From Phycisphaerales bacterium (GTDB lineage Bacteria; Planctomycetota; Phycisphaerae; Phycisphaerales; SM1A02): 64,000 nt of DNA. Location of the stretch: positions 109,181 to 173,180 of the forward strand of contig JAKVBU010000007.1 of assembly GCA_022446885.1 (NCBI GenBank), in the 5' to 3' direction. Positions 18,089 to 26,611 of this stretch are shown here, piece by piece. Under the pieces are notes generated by a model. It saw only the letters and a program-made list of their open reading frames with translations, had not been told where the DNA came from and made no database searches. How positions within the stretch are numbered: the stretch's first letter is position 1; every line of letters begins with the position of its first letter. The translations under genes were made by a program, and so were the position numbers.

Positions 18089-21000
18089 ATGACTTCGACG
18101 CTCACCATCTGGGTGGTTTCGTTTGCTGGAATGTTGACTACAGCAGCAACAGCTGGCAGTGGAGTGCCATCGAATCCCTTGGACAATCCACCGGGGTACA
18201 CCGACTCTGGACATCTTGGAGCTTCGCTCGCAGTTTCCGGGCAGTGGGCGGTTGCAGGCGCCCCTATTAATAACAACGGTGACGGTAGTGTCTTCCTCTG
18301 GCAGCGAGACTCATCGTTCGCTTCCCAGTGGGCTTACCACAGTGAATTGTCGAACCTAGGAGGAGATGGGGGGATGTTCGGCACGTCCGTCGACATCGAT
18401 GGAGACTGGATCGCCGTCGGCACGCCGGACTACATCGATCCCGATCAAGGTCGAACCGGCGCTGTGATGATGTACGAGTTGCAGGACGACAACACCTGGA
18501 CGCGGCAACAAACACTTCAACCTAAATTTTCAAGCCTCCACATTGGTGAGTTCGGAAGTGATGTGTCATTGCACCTGCCGTGGCTCGTCGTGGGTATTCC
18601 CAACGCAGACTTTCCCGGTGCAACTGAGGGTGGCTGTGCGGCGCTGTTTCGGTGGAATGGCTCTGAGTGGGCCAATGTGAACTACATCATTCCCCCTTGG
18701 GATCTCACCCCAGGCGCCCAGTTTGGGCACTCCGTTGCAGTGACCGAAGGTGCCATAGCGATCGGCGCCCCCTACCAGAACACTACTGCCGGCGATCCCA
18801 ATGGTGGCCAGGTCTTCCTCTTGGACCAAGACGGTTGGTATGTGGACGATTATCAGAGCACGACTTCCAGCGGCTACTTAGGCATCTCGCTCGATGCTGA
18901 CGGTGGGTGGATTGCGGCAGGGCACCCGGGCGACAACGCCGTAGAGCTCTTCCGCGACAGTTCCTATGAAGACTCACTCGTGGCCGGCGGTGTCACAAAC
19001 ACCGGCTGGTCAGTGGCCATCAGCGCCTCCGACTCGGGAACGCCCATGAATGTCGCCGGTTCCTCTCCAAGCAATAGTGACATCACCAGCGGGGGGCATG
19101 TCCGCGTCTGGACTAGGAACGAAGCCGACGCGACTTGGGACGATCAGTGGCTTGTTCCTCTGCAGGAAACACCGGTTCTGTTCGGAACGGCTGTCGCACT
19201 TCATAAGGCATCAATCTTGGCGGGCGATCCCTACACGGGCGACTACAGCCAGGGTACTGCTTGGGCAAGCATGCTCAACAGCACGTCGTGGATCGGCCCC
19301 TCGGGAGGCAACTGGACCACGACGACGAACTGGACTACAGGCGTTCCTGCACCAGGCGTGAGCGCGATGCTCGCAGTCGGGGAGGGTCCCGAAGTTCAGA
19401 TCGTCGTGGACGACTCGCCTCAGTTCGACGCCATCCGGGCTGGCACCGGAACAGTTGTGTTGTCAATGGACGGGATGGGTATGCAACTCGACGGCGATGG
19501 TGTCTCGGCGATGACTGTCGGGCCCCCGGAAGGCTCGGGCTCGACAGAGCTCCAATTCGTCGGCGGAGTAATCGATGCCCTTTCGTCGATTCACATCGGC
19601 ACGGGTGATGCGCCGGCCACGATGCTCCTTGACGGCAGTTACATGGCCGTAGACGGCGATGTGGAACTCGGTGAAGCTGGAACCTATTCCGCCCGGCTGG
19701 ACGGCTCCTCACAATTGTTCAGTTCTGGAACCGCAACCATGTCCGGCGGCCTGACGCTGCTTCCTACTGTTGACTTCTCGCCAATTGAGGGAGAGAGTTT
19801 TATGGTGGTCGATGCGGCCGCAATTCCGGATCCGTTCGCCATGGCTGTCGTACCTTCTGTTCCGGACCACCGACTAGTTATCGACTACTCCAGTGGCACG
19901 AGCGTCGAGGCGATCGTAGAGCTCTATGAAGACGCAGCGGTGCCGACGGAAGGTGGAGGCGACTCAACTTCGGTACCTCCAAACGATATTCACGCTGCTG
20001 ACCTCACCGGCAATGGACGAGCTGAGTTGATCTTGAGCCTCCCAGCGGCGCCTGGTGGTGCCGGGTTTGTCCGCATAGTCGAGTTCAATGATGCCGGCGC
20101 GGTGGTCTCAACAACCGACATCGGCACGAGCGGTGCCTCGCCCAATGCACTTGACACAGCTGATCTCACCAATGATGGGCTGCCTGAGATTCTCGTGACC
20201 GAAGGCGCAGAGACTTTGGGCATGATCACCAACTCAGATGGTGACACGAACAACATGCAGTATCAGACCGTGTACACATGGGCCGGCGCTGATCTCACCG
20301 ATGTGGTGGCGATTGACTGGGACGGTACAGCCTCGCTTGTAAGCGGGGGACCCGGTGCCGTCGTTATCAGTGCTACCGGTTCCATCAGGGCCATGAAGAA
20401 CGACGGGGCGGGCGGACTTTCACCCCGACCAGACGTCCCTATCGGCGAAGATCCTGACGATGGTGATCCGGCCAACACCGAAGAGCCCAAGAAGGGGCTG
20501 GTGGGCGTCGGTGACGCCGAAGAGCTCATCGTGACAGTCCGTGGCTCGCAAGAGATCGTGGTATTGGGCACTTTGGACGGGTTCAACCTCGAAGTGCAAC
20601 AGCGTCACAATATCGGCTGTCGACCCTCCGGCTTAACCGTGGGTGACTTTAACAACGACACATGGGATGACGTGCTTGTAACGGGTGAGAGTGGCGGCGC
20701 GCTGCGACTGTTGTTGGGCACCGAGTCCTCAGGTCTATCCGATGCAATCGCACTGCCTGTGATCCCGGCTGCACTCGATGCTGTTGCAATCGACGCTAAT
20801 GACGATGGATTGCTCGATGTGGCCGTCGTAGTTGATGACGGCCTCAACACGGGCATCGGCCTGCTCCGAAACGACATGGATGTCGATGGCAATCTCGTCT
20901 TCACCTGGCGAACGCCTGACGAGATGGGCCTTCTAGGCGTCACGCAGATTGGCAGCGGGGATCTCGATGGAAATGGTGTCAATGACCTTGTCACGGGCGG

Positions 21001-21784
21001 AGCCGGGACCGCGGGTTTGCGAAATCTGGGATGCCCTCCCGGTGAGATCCTCGACTGCTTCGGCAATTGTGCCCCAGAGGATTGGCTTGGTGACGGCGTA
21101 TGTGATGATGGCAAATATGAGTGGAACGGCGTCCCGATCTACTTCAATTGCAGCGAGTTCAATTGCGACGACGGGGACTGTCTTGACTGTGTTGACACAG
21201 GCGCGTGCTGCTTCCTCTCAGGTGCGTGCATCGACGACCTGCCGGCGGACCTTTGCATGATGAAAGGTGGAACATGGGCTGGCGAGGGCACCTTCTGCAA
21301 TGACGTGGACTGCAACAAAGTTACATCAGGGGCCTGCTGCGTCGACGAATCGACCTGCACCGAGACTGACAGCCTAACTTGCAATGATATAGGTGGATCG
21401 TTCAATGGCGGACTTACGTGCGCCGAGGTTGACTGCTCTGGCGGTGGAGGCGGTGTTGATGGTGGTGCCTGCTGTGTCGACGATCTGTGCAGTCAGGTCG
21501 ACTCGATGGAAGACTGCTCCGGGACCTACTATGAAGGCGAACCCTGCGGGCTGCTCACCTGCACCATGACAGGCATGGGCGCGGTGGGCATCTTCTTCGA
21601 TCCCTCAGCCGACCCCGGTGGACCATGCCCGGGCGACTTCGACGAGAACGGCGACATCAATGTTGACGACCTACTCAGCCTCATCGGAGACTGGGGTGGA
21701 TCCGCATCAGATCTCAACGATGACGGCACCGTCAACATCGACGATCTCCTGATTCTGCTGGCCGCTTGGGGCCCTTGCGACTGA
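18089..21784 (+). CDS. Large exported FG-GAP-like protein with LNR, GACC repeats and dockerin-like tail
   Basis: Exported protein of 1231 residues. A signal peptide (helix TIWVVSFAGMLTTAATA) is followed by beta-propeller-type repeats of the FG-GAP/integrin kind (GxxVAxxG.WxxVGxP pattern) to about residue 400, a beta-helix-like part ('W..GGNWTTTTNW'), a second propeller with Asp-rich DxNxDGxxD loops (about 630-985), one LNR-like Cys motif (about 995-1045), three 'GACC' Cys-rich repeats and a final duplicated EF-hand/dockerin-like segment ending AAWGPCD. GGGAGGAAG 3-8 nt before the ATG decides this start over an upstream one. Calcium binding and outer-surface location are likely. The same C-terminal module ends the sugar dehydrogenase at 42-43.5 kb. 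Substrate or adhesion role unknown. Confidence 0.85.
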   Translation: MTSTLTIWVVSFAGMLTTAATAGSGVPSNPLDNPPGYTDSGHLGASLAVSGQWAVAGAPINNNGDGSVFLWQRDSSFASQWAYHSELSNLGGDGGMFGTSVDIDGDWIAVGTPDYIDPDQGRTGAVMMYELQDDNTWTRQQTLQPKFSSLHIGEFGSDVSLHLPWLVVGIPNADFPGATEGGCAALFRWNGSEWANVNYIIPPWDLTPGAQFGHSVAVTEGAIAIGAPYQNTTAGDPNGGQVFLLDQDGWYVDDYQSTTSSGYLGISLDADGGWIAAGHPGDNAVELFRDSSYEDSLVAGGVTNTGWSVAISASDSGTPMNVAGSSPSNSDITSGGHVRVWTRNEADATWDDQWLVPLQETPVLFGTAVALHKASILAGDPYTGDYSQGTAWASMLNSTSWIGPSGGNWTTTTNWTTGVPAPGVSAMLAVGEGPEVQIVVDDSPQFDAIRAGTGTVVLSMDGMGMQLDGDGVSAMTVGPPEGSGSTELQFVGGVIDALSSIHIGTGDAPATMLLDGSYMAVDGDVELGEAGTYSARLDGSSQLFSSGTATMSGGLTLLPTVDFSPIEGESFMVVDAAAIPDPFAMAVVPSVPDHRLVIDYSSGTSVEAIVELYEDAAVPTEGGGDSTSVPPNDIHAADLTGNGRAELILSLPAAPGGAGFVRIVEFNDAGAVVSTTDIGTSGASPNALDTADLTNDGLPEILVTEGAETLGMITNSDGDTNNMQYQTVYTWAGADLTDVVAIDWDGTASLVSGGPGAVVISATGSIRAMKNDGAGGLSPRPDVPIGEDPDDGDPANTEEPKKGLVGVGDAEELIVTVRGSQEIVVLGTLDGFNLEVQQRHNIGCRPSGLTVGDFNNDTWDDVLVTGESGGALRLLLGTESSGLSDAIALPVIPAALDAVAIDANDDGLLDVAVVVDDGLNTGIGLLRNDMDVDGNLVFTWRTPDEMGLLGVTQIGSGDLDGNGVNDLVTGGAGTAGLRNLGCPPGEILDCFGNCAPEDWLGDGVCDDGKYEWNGVPIYFNCSEFNCDDGDCLDCVDTGACCFLSGACIDDLPADLCMMKGGTWAGEGTFCNDVDCNKVTSGACCVDESTCTETDSLTCNDIGGSFNGGLTCAEVDCSGGGGGVDGGACCVDDLCSQVDSMEDCSGTYYEGEPCGLLTCTMTGMGAVGIFFDPSADPGGPCPGDFDENGDINVDDLLSLIGDWGGSASDLNDDGTVNIDDLLILLAAWGPCD

Positions 21785-21808
21785 TCAGGCCCCCCGGTCA
21801 GATTTTTT
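21781..21808 (+). terminator. Rho-independent terminator after the exported protein
   Basis: CTGATC pairs with GGTCAG (one G-U) around a C-rich loop and is followed immediately by ATTTTTTC. An alternative stem GGGGCC/GGCCCC with the end of the gene also precedes the same T-run. Confidence 0.65.
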
Positions 21809-21883
21809 CATAACTCGGCGCGCGCCGCCTTGGTTGGCGTCTCTCTGTGTTGGTGGCAGGGCATGGCCACCCAACTCCTGAGA

Positions 21884-21959
21884 GGACGCCTAGTGTGCAG
21901 GCGTCCACAAGACTGGCACGCACCCCGGTGGACGGGCATCCACCGGGGTGCCGTCTTGT
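21884..21959. other. Two adjacent strong hairpins, possible terminator for mqnE
   Basis: GGACGCC-9 nt-GGCGTCC at 21884-21906 is followed by a very stable hairpin: GCACCCCGGTGGA at 21920-21932 pairs perfectly with 21939-21951 around CGGGCA, extended by ACAAGAC/GTCTTGT at 21907-21913 and 21953-21959. It lies 13 bp beyond the mqnE stop. No T-run follows on either strand, so it may be a 3' end stabiliser or a Rho-type end. A separate 12-bp perfect palindrome CGGCGCGCGCCG is at 21816-21827. Confidence 0.5.
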
Positions 21960-21972
21960 CCAAAGGGGGTGA

Positions 21973-23265
21973 TCAGATGCTCCAGGTCTCGCCGGCCCGC
22001 GTCACCGGCCTGTACAGCGTGTCTCGTTCCACCGGCTCCAGTCCGGCCTCACGAATCGCCCGGTGCAGGCCCACTACGGAAGTTTCCTGATGCGTGCCCG
22101 CCCCTTCGACCTTGGTGATGTCGTACCAGACCACCGTGCCGTCGATGTCGTCAGCACCCGCGCTCTGGAGCATGATCTGTGCCATGGGCAAGGTCTGCAT
22201 GATCCAAAACGCTTTGACATGCGGCACGTTGTCGAACATCAATCGGGCGACAGCGATCGTCCGGAGGTTCTCGATGCCGGTGGGGCCGTGCAATGCCTCC
22301 AACTGCGAGTCATCGGGCACGAAGGGAAGTGGAATAGCGCACTGATACCAGCCCGTGTCACATGTCTCCGAGGTGGGCAGTCGCCTCTGAGGGTACATCT
22401 CATCGGGGCCGGTCAGAACCACCGCTGGACTGGTTGAGCCATCATGGCGATCTGCATCAGGTGTGTTGATGTCGCTTGCGTTGGCCCACTGCAGCAATGT
22501 GTCATCTTGCTGCTGGCGCAGCAGCATGAAGTGATTGACGCGCTCCGCAGGCGATTCCACATGGCCATAGAGCATGGTGGCATTGGTGTGCAGCCCTAGT
22601 TCATGGGCCGCCTGATGAACATCCATCCACGCACCGTGCCGAATCTTGCCCTTGAAAGCCTCATCGTGCACACGGTCATCGAACACTTCGGCGCCGCCAC
22701 CGGGCAGTGACCCGAGCCCGGCATCACGGAGATCGCTCAGCACGGCCCGAATTCCGTCGATGCCATCACGGCCTCGCCCCGAGATGCGGGCAAGGTGCAC
22801 GATCTCAACTGCAGTGAATGCCTTCAGGTGCAGACGAGGCGCTTCTTCACGAATGGCGCGAAGCATGTCGGTGTAGTAGTCAAACTTCAGCCAGGGGTGC
22901 AGCCCACCAACAATGTGCATCTCCGTGGCGCCAGATGCCACGGCCTGCCGAGCTTCCTCGCGGATCTCATCTGTCGTGCGTTCATATGCCCCGTCGTCGC
23001 CTTTCTTGCGATGAAAGGCGCAGAAGGTGCACGACAGCGCACAGATGTTCGAGTAGTTCAGGTGTCGATTGACGTTGTAGTAGGCCCGGTCACCGTGCAT
23101 ACGACGCCTGACCAGATCCGCCATGGCGCACACGGACCAGATGTCTTCGGTGGCGAAAAGTGCCTCACCATCGGCGCGATCAAGCCGCACGCCCGCCTCC
23201 ACCTTCTCACGGATTGAGGCCAGTGAGGGGTCGCATGGCGCAGCAGTCGTGTCACACCTGATCAT
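21973..23265 (-). CDS. mqnE: Aminodeoxyfutalosine synthase MqnE
   Basis: Radical SAM enzyme of the futalosine pathway to menaquinone: joins the product of MqnA with the radical from SAM to give aminodeoxyfutalosine. The [4Fe-4S] motif CALSCTFCAF (Cx3Cx2C) is near residue 83, followed by the MqnE-specific stretch ATEMHIVGGLHPWLKFDYY and LKAFTAVEI. At 430 residues it is about 40-50 longer than usual. A longer in-frame extension upstream lacks homology and codon bias, so I chose the ATG at 23265; TACAAT lies 7 nt before it and no Shine-Dalgarno is present, suggesting leaderless expression. MqnA, C and D are not in the window. Confidence 0.9.
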   Translation of the reverse strand: MIRCDTTAAPCDPSLASIREKVEAGVRLDRADGEALFATEDIWSVCAMADLVRRRMHGDRAYYNVNRHLNYSNICALSCTFCAFHRKKGDDGAYERTTDEIREEARQAVASGATEMHIVGGLHPWLKFDYYTDMLRAIREEAPRLHLKAFTAVEIVHLARISGRGRDGIDGIRAVLSDLRDAGLGSLPGGGAEVFDDRVHDEAFKGKIRHGAWMDVHQAAHELGLHTNATMLYGHVESPAERVNHFMLLRQQQDDTLLQWANASDINTPDADRHDGSTSPAVVLTGPDEMYPQRRLPTSETCDTGWYQCAIPLPFVPDDSQLEALHGPTGIENLRTIAVARLMFDNVPHVKAFWIMQTLPMAQIMLQSAGADDIDGTVVWYDITKVEGAGTHQETSVVGLHRAIREAGLEPVERDTLYRPVTRAGETWSI

Positions 23266-23745
23266 CCCGCCGATTGTAGACCACGCGACTCTTATCGGAC
23301 GAGTTCGGATCGTGCGGCATGAATCCCGCGGTACATGGTCGATGTGCGCCTTTGGCCGAATGCAACTCAGGAACGGGTCGATCCTCCTCAACAGCCCCCA
23401 TGTACCGCCAGCAAGACAACCTGACGCCCATGCGACGTGCTGCAATGGCCTTTCCAGCCCAGCAGTCTCGGCAGGCATCGGATGATTGGCGGCGGATGAC
23501 AGGTCGCAGGCTGGATGAGGATCGCCGGATCGACGCGCTCGCCCGACGGCTGAACTGTCTGGGCTATTTCGACGAGACGCCCGGCCCCCGCGCAGCCTGA
23601 CGTGGGCTGAAACCTGAATGCTCCCAAACGCGAACCGGCGGCAAGCCCGCGCATATGGCTGAGTGAGCCCGGTGGTCTCCACTTCTTCTGTGCCTCTATC
23701 GGGTTCACACTTGCGAGTGATGGCAACCTCTGCCACCGTTCAGGC
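23266..23745. other. Divergent gap between mqnE and mobA-like genes
   Basis: 480 bp. Apart from the possible small gene at 23400-23600 I see no structure of note. TACAAT on the minus strand just before the mqnE ATG is a probable -10. No riboswitch or repeat was recognised. Confidence 0.5.
23400..23600 (+). CDS. Small basic hypothetical protein
   Basis: Unrecognised 66-residue reading frame, rich in Arg, Asp and Gln, with a helical charged core (DDWRRMTGRRLDEDRRID) and a hydrophobic end (LNCLGYFDETP). Codon choice follows the GC-rich third-position bias of neighbours, unlike the overlapping frames. No ribosome site precedes the ATG; an internal ATG at codon 11 is an alternative. It sits in the 480-bp gap between the mqnE and mobA starts, which otherwise shows no gene. 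Support is only codon bias and composition. Confidence 0.35.
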   Translation: MYRQQDNLTPMRRAAMAFPAQQSRQASDDWRRMTGRRLDEDRRIDALARRLNCLGYFDETPGPRAA

Positions 23746-24300
23746 ATGACATTTGGAGTCGCGATCCTGGTTGGCGGCGCCTCGAGGCGCATGGGAACAC
23801 CCAAGCAACACGCGAAGTTGCCCGATGGCACCTCGCTTGGCCAGAGAGTGATGCAGCTGGCAACTGGCGTCTCCGATCTCGTGGTTGCATGCGGGCCCGC
23901 TGGCGCACTCACCGGCGTTGAGGCGCTCCCAGATCTAGCGGTGCATGCAGGGTTGGGACCGCTGGCCGGAATTGAGACGGTGCTCATGAGCAACAGAGCA
24001 GATCGCTGGCTCGTTCTTCCCTGCGACATGCCCTGGCTCCAACAGTCGCAGTTGGCGTCCATGCGTGATTACGAATCTGAAGGGTGCGTCATGCTTGAGG
24101 GCTGCGGGCCACTGCCGCTACGGATCGACACGTCTGCACTTGGGCAGGTTCAGGAGGCTCTTGAACAGCGTCGCCTTGCTCTAAAGCACCTTCCGTGCGT
24201 ACGCGCCGCCGCCTGTTTGCCGGTGCCCGATGCCAGCACGATTCGCGATGCTGATCGCCCGGGCGACCTCATGGGTCGATCGTCGCGACCACGCCCTTGA
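23746..24300 (+). CDS. mobA: MobA-like molybdenum cofactor guanylyltransferase
   Basis: Nucleotidyltransferase of 184 residues with the family N-terminus LVGGASRRMGTPKQ at 8-21 (nucleotide loop) and LPCDMPWL near 90 (metal-binding Asp). It should transfer GMP or CMP to molybdopterin, making the dinucleotide cofactor. It is convergent with, and overlaps by 32 bp, a gene for a molybdopterin oxidoreductase, which supports the cofactor role over other nucleotidyltransferases (for example MocA-like). No clear ribosome site before the ATG. Confidence 0.8.
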   Translation: MTFGVAILVGGASRRMGTPKQHAKLPDGTSLGQRVMQLATGVSDLVVACGPAGALTGVEALPDLAVHAGLGPLAGIETVLMSNRADRWLVLPCDMPWLQQSQLASMRDYESEGCVMLEGCGPLPLRIDTSALGQVQEALEQRRLALKHLPCVRAAACLPVPDASTIRDADRPGDLMGRSSRPRP

Positions 24301-26449
24301 ACGCCGGCGTTCGACTCAGTGGATCACTCGTTCGCGGAACCAGCACATTGGCCTCGGGGTAGTACATGGCGGCGTTACCCGGCGGCAAATCGTATCTCCG
24401 AGCCACTACGGTCAACTCGCCGGTTTGGGTGCGCACCGTCACCTGCTGGTCTTCTGCAATCTCCATCTGCCGCATGTCGTCTGCGTTGAGCAAGATGACG
24501 TCTCGCCGCTCCTGCCCTCGATAAAAGTCGTGCGTCTCGTAGACCACGGTGTTGAACTGGCCTTCGCTGCGAATCGTTGCGATGCGCACCTGCCGCTCTC
24601 CCAGAGGCGTGGGCTCCGCCGCCTCGACCGGATGCACCCTGCACCGCCCGGACGCCGTGGGAAACTTCTCATCGTGAAAGGTGCGATGCTCAATCTGAAA
24701 CTCAGCCCGCGACGCCCCGATGTTCGACACCGGCTCGTACCCTGGCACGACAGAACCCAGCAGCGTTCGAATCTCATCGTGGTCGCCCAGCACGTCCCAG
24801 TTGATCGGCGCCGTTTCACCCATCAGCCTTGACCCCAAGCTGGCGATGATCTCGGTTTCAGCCCGTGGGCCATCATGCCTTGGCTTGCCACCGTCACTCA
24901 GTCGCACGTAATTGAACATGCTCTCCTGTGTGGTCGACTGTGGCTCTTCATCACGAGCGAGCACCGGGAACACAATCATCTCCCGTCCGCGCCCCCACGC
25001 ATGCCCCGTGTTGAATGTGGTGGACAACTGGATGACAGTCCCAATGCGTTGCAGCGCCTCGGCCGCAAAAGTCGCATCGGGATTTGACCCATGCAGATTG
25101 CCGCCCAACAGAACAGCAACATCCATCTCGCCGCGATGTGCCGCCTCCATGCACCCCATCGTGTCGAGGCCCTTGGATTGGGGCAACTCGATGCCTGTTG
25201 ACGTCTGCAGTGCCTCAAAGAAGGCGTCCTTGAGTTTGGGCACAACGCCCACACTCCCAATCCCCTGAACATTGCTGTGCCCGCGAAGTGGAAGGAGCCC
25301 CGCGCCCTTGCGGCCAAGCATGCCCCGTGCGATGGCAGCATTTGCGATCAAACGCACTGTGTCTACCCCGTGTGCGTGATGCGTCACACCCATCGCCCAG
25401 GCGAAGATGGTGCCCTTGCTGGCGGCATACAGCTGCGCCAGTTGCTCGATCGTCTCTCGATCAACGCCTGATCGCTCGATCGTGTCCCAACTGGTCGCCC
25501 TGACAACTTCTTCGAATTCGTCCCACCCTTCGGTGGCTCGGTCGATGAAAGCACGGTCGATCGCACCTTGTTCGATCACAGCCTTGACCAAACCGGTCAA
25601 CATCAAAGCGTCGCCACCGAGCGAAGGCTGAATGTAGAGATCCGCAATCCGGGTCGCCCGCAACATGCTGCGCACGTCGCTTGGCACCTTGAACCGCTCC
25701 AGGCCACGTTCCCGCAGCGTATTGACAACCACAACCTTGCCGCCGTTGCGCTTCACCTGCATGAGGTGCTTCATGAACCGGGGGTGATTCGATGCGGGAT
25801 TCGCCCCGATCAACACGACAAGATCGCACGCATCAAGATCTGGCAAATCAACCGTCGCCGTTCCCGAGCCCGTGACACTGGCGAGCCCCACGCCTGACGC
25901 CTGATGGCAGTAGTAGGAGCAGTTGTTGATGTTGTTGGTGCCCAGCATGCGGGCCATCAACTGCAACAGGAAGCCTGCTTCGTTCGAGGATCGGCCACTG
26001 AAGTAGTAGAAACTTCGCTCGGGGCTGGTTCGATCAATCGCCGCCACGGCCTTGTCGATCGCTTCATCCCATGACACAGGACGCAACTTGTCATTCAGCC
26101 CGCCGGCATACAGCGGCGTGGTGATTCGACCAAGATGTTCCAACTCACGAGGCGTGAGCCCTTGCATCCGCTCAAATGTCAACTGAGCGAGGACGTCTTC
26201 AGGCACTGCTCCCTGCAGATCCGCCGCCATGGCCTGCACCGACTTCTTGCAGACCTCTGGAAACTGGCCTGCCTCATCAACCATGCCCCCACGCTGACCA
26301 CCCATGCCCAGCGCGCAGGTCTTGCAGGCGTTACGGCTGCGCAGCGCCTTCCACATGCGGCGCAATCCACCGGCAGCACGCGCTTGTTTGAGCGTGTAAA
26401 AGATGGCCGGCCAGCCACCACCGTGTGCAGGAATCTTCCGGCGTGCCAT
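24269..26449 (-). CDS. FdhF/YdeP-family molybdopterin oxidoreductase
   Basis: Molybdopterin-dependent oxidoreductase of 726 residues, similar to formate dehydrogenase alpha-type YdeP proteins. N-terminal Cys group ACKTCALGMGG (about 44-54) and a later VCKKS could hold an iron-sulfur site; SYYCHQASGVGL near 170 places a Cys as the likely Mo ligand (no selenocysteine codon); cofactor-binding segments include VLIGANPASNHPRFM and the C-terminal molydopterin dinucleotide domain. YdeP relatives affect acid resistance, but the true substrate of the family is not established. ATG at 26449 starts the conserved region; an upstream in-frame ATG lies beyond a terminator hairpin. No electron-transfer subunit is adjacent. 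Confidence 0.85.
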   Translation of the reverse strand: MARRKIPAHGGGWPAIFYTLKQARAAGGLRRMWKALRSRNACKTCALGMGGQRGGMVDEAGQFPEVCKKSVQAMAADLQGAVPEDVLAQLTFERMQGLTPRELEHLGRITTPLYAGGLNDKLRPVSWDEAIDKAVAAIDRTSPERSFYYFSGRSSNEAGFLLQLMARMLGTNNINNCSYYCHQASGVGLASVTGSGTATVDLPDLDACDLVVLIGANPASNHPRFMKHLMQVKRNGGKVVVVNTLRERGLERFKVPSDVRSMLRATRIADLYIQPSLGGDALMLTGLVKAVIEQGAIDRAFIDRATEGWDEFEEVVRATSWDTIERSGVDRETIEQLAQLYAASKGTIFAWAMGVTHHAHGVDTVRLIANAAIARGMLGRKGAGLLPLRGHSNVQGIGSVGVVPKLKDAFFEALQTSTGIELPQSKGLDTMGCMEAAHRGEMDVAVLLGGNLHGSNPDATFAAEALQRIGTVIQLSTTFNTGHAWGRGREMIVFPVLARDEEPQSTTQESMFNYVRLSDGGKPRHDGPRAETEIIASLGSRLMGETAPINWDVLGDHDEIRTLLGSVVPGYEPVSNIGASRAEFQIEHRTFHDEKFPTASGRCRVHPVEAAEPTPLGERQVRIATIRSEGQFNTVVYETHDFYRGQERRDVILLNADDMRQMEIAEDQQVTVRTQTGELTVVARRYDLPPGNAAMYYPEANVLVPRTSDPLSRTPAFKGVVATIDP

Positions 26450-26479
26450 ATGGCCGCACAGTACAGATGCGGCGAGATG

Positions 26480-26510
26480 AAAAAAACCGACGGCCGACTC
26501 GCGTCGGCCG
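26480..26510 (-). terminator. Strong intrinsic terminator upstream of the YdeP gene
   Basis: CGGCCGAC at 26491-26498 pairs perfectly with GTCGGCCG at 26503-26510 around a 4-nt loop; on the minus strand a run of seven T follows four nt later (A-run at 26480-26486). It acts on leftward transcripts coming from the carboxyltransferase/peptide region. Confidence 0.85.
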
Positions 26511-26520
26511 CCGTGTTGAT

Positions 26521-26598
26521 TCATGCGAAAGGGAGTACGACCAGTCGTCCGCTCCCGTCGGTGGACGGTTCAGTGGTGTACGTCCTGCATGTCTTCAC
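26521..26598 (-). CDS. Possible 25-residue peptide before the terminator
   Basis: GTG-started frame of 25 codons (begins MKTCRTYTTEPSTDG, ends LPFA) that stops 10 bp before the terminator stem. It overlaps the end of the 13-codon frame that has the perfect ribosome site; its own distance to AGGAGG is about 19 nt, too long for normal initiation. Could be the remainder of a frameshifted longer gene. Unrecognised. Confidence 0.2.
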   Translation of the reverse strand: MKTCRTYTTEPSTDGSGRLVVLPFA

Positions 26599-26611
26599 GA
26601 ATTTGGATCAC
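26570..26611 (-). CDS. Possible 13-residue peptide with perfect Shine-Dalgarno
   Basis: GTG start preceded by AGGAGG with a 6-nt spacer; the site extends to AGGAGGTGATCC, full complementarity to the 3' end of 16S rRNA. The frame encodes MIQIREDMQDVHH and stops. The ribosome site is by far the strongest in the window, which is hard to explain unless something is translated here: a leader peptide, a ribosome-holding site, or a small gene broken by a frameshift. Confidence 0.3.
   Translation of the reverse strand: MIQIREDMQDVHH

Noticed and set aside
22000-23736. 157-codon N-terminal extension of mqnE
   Set aside because: The extension lacks homology and codon bias, and MqnE homology begins soon after the ATG at 23265.
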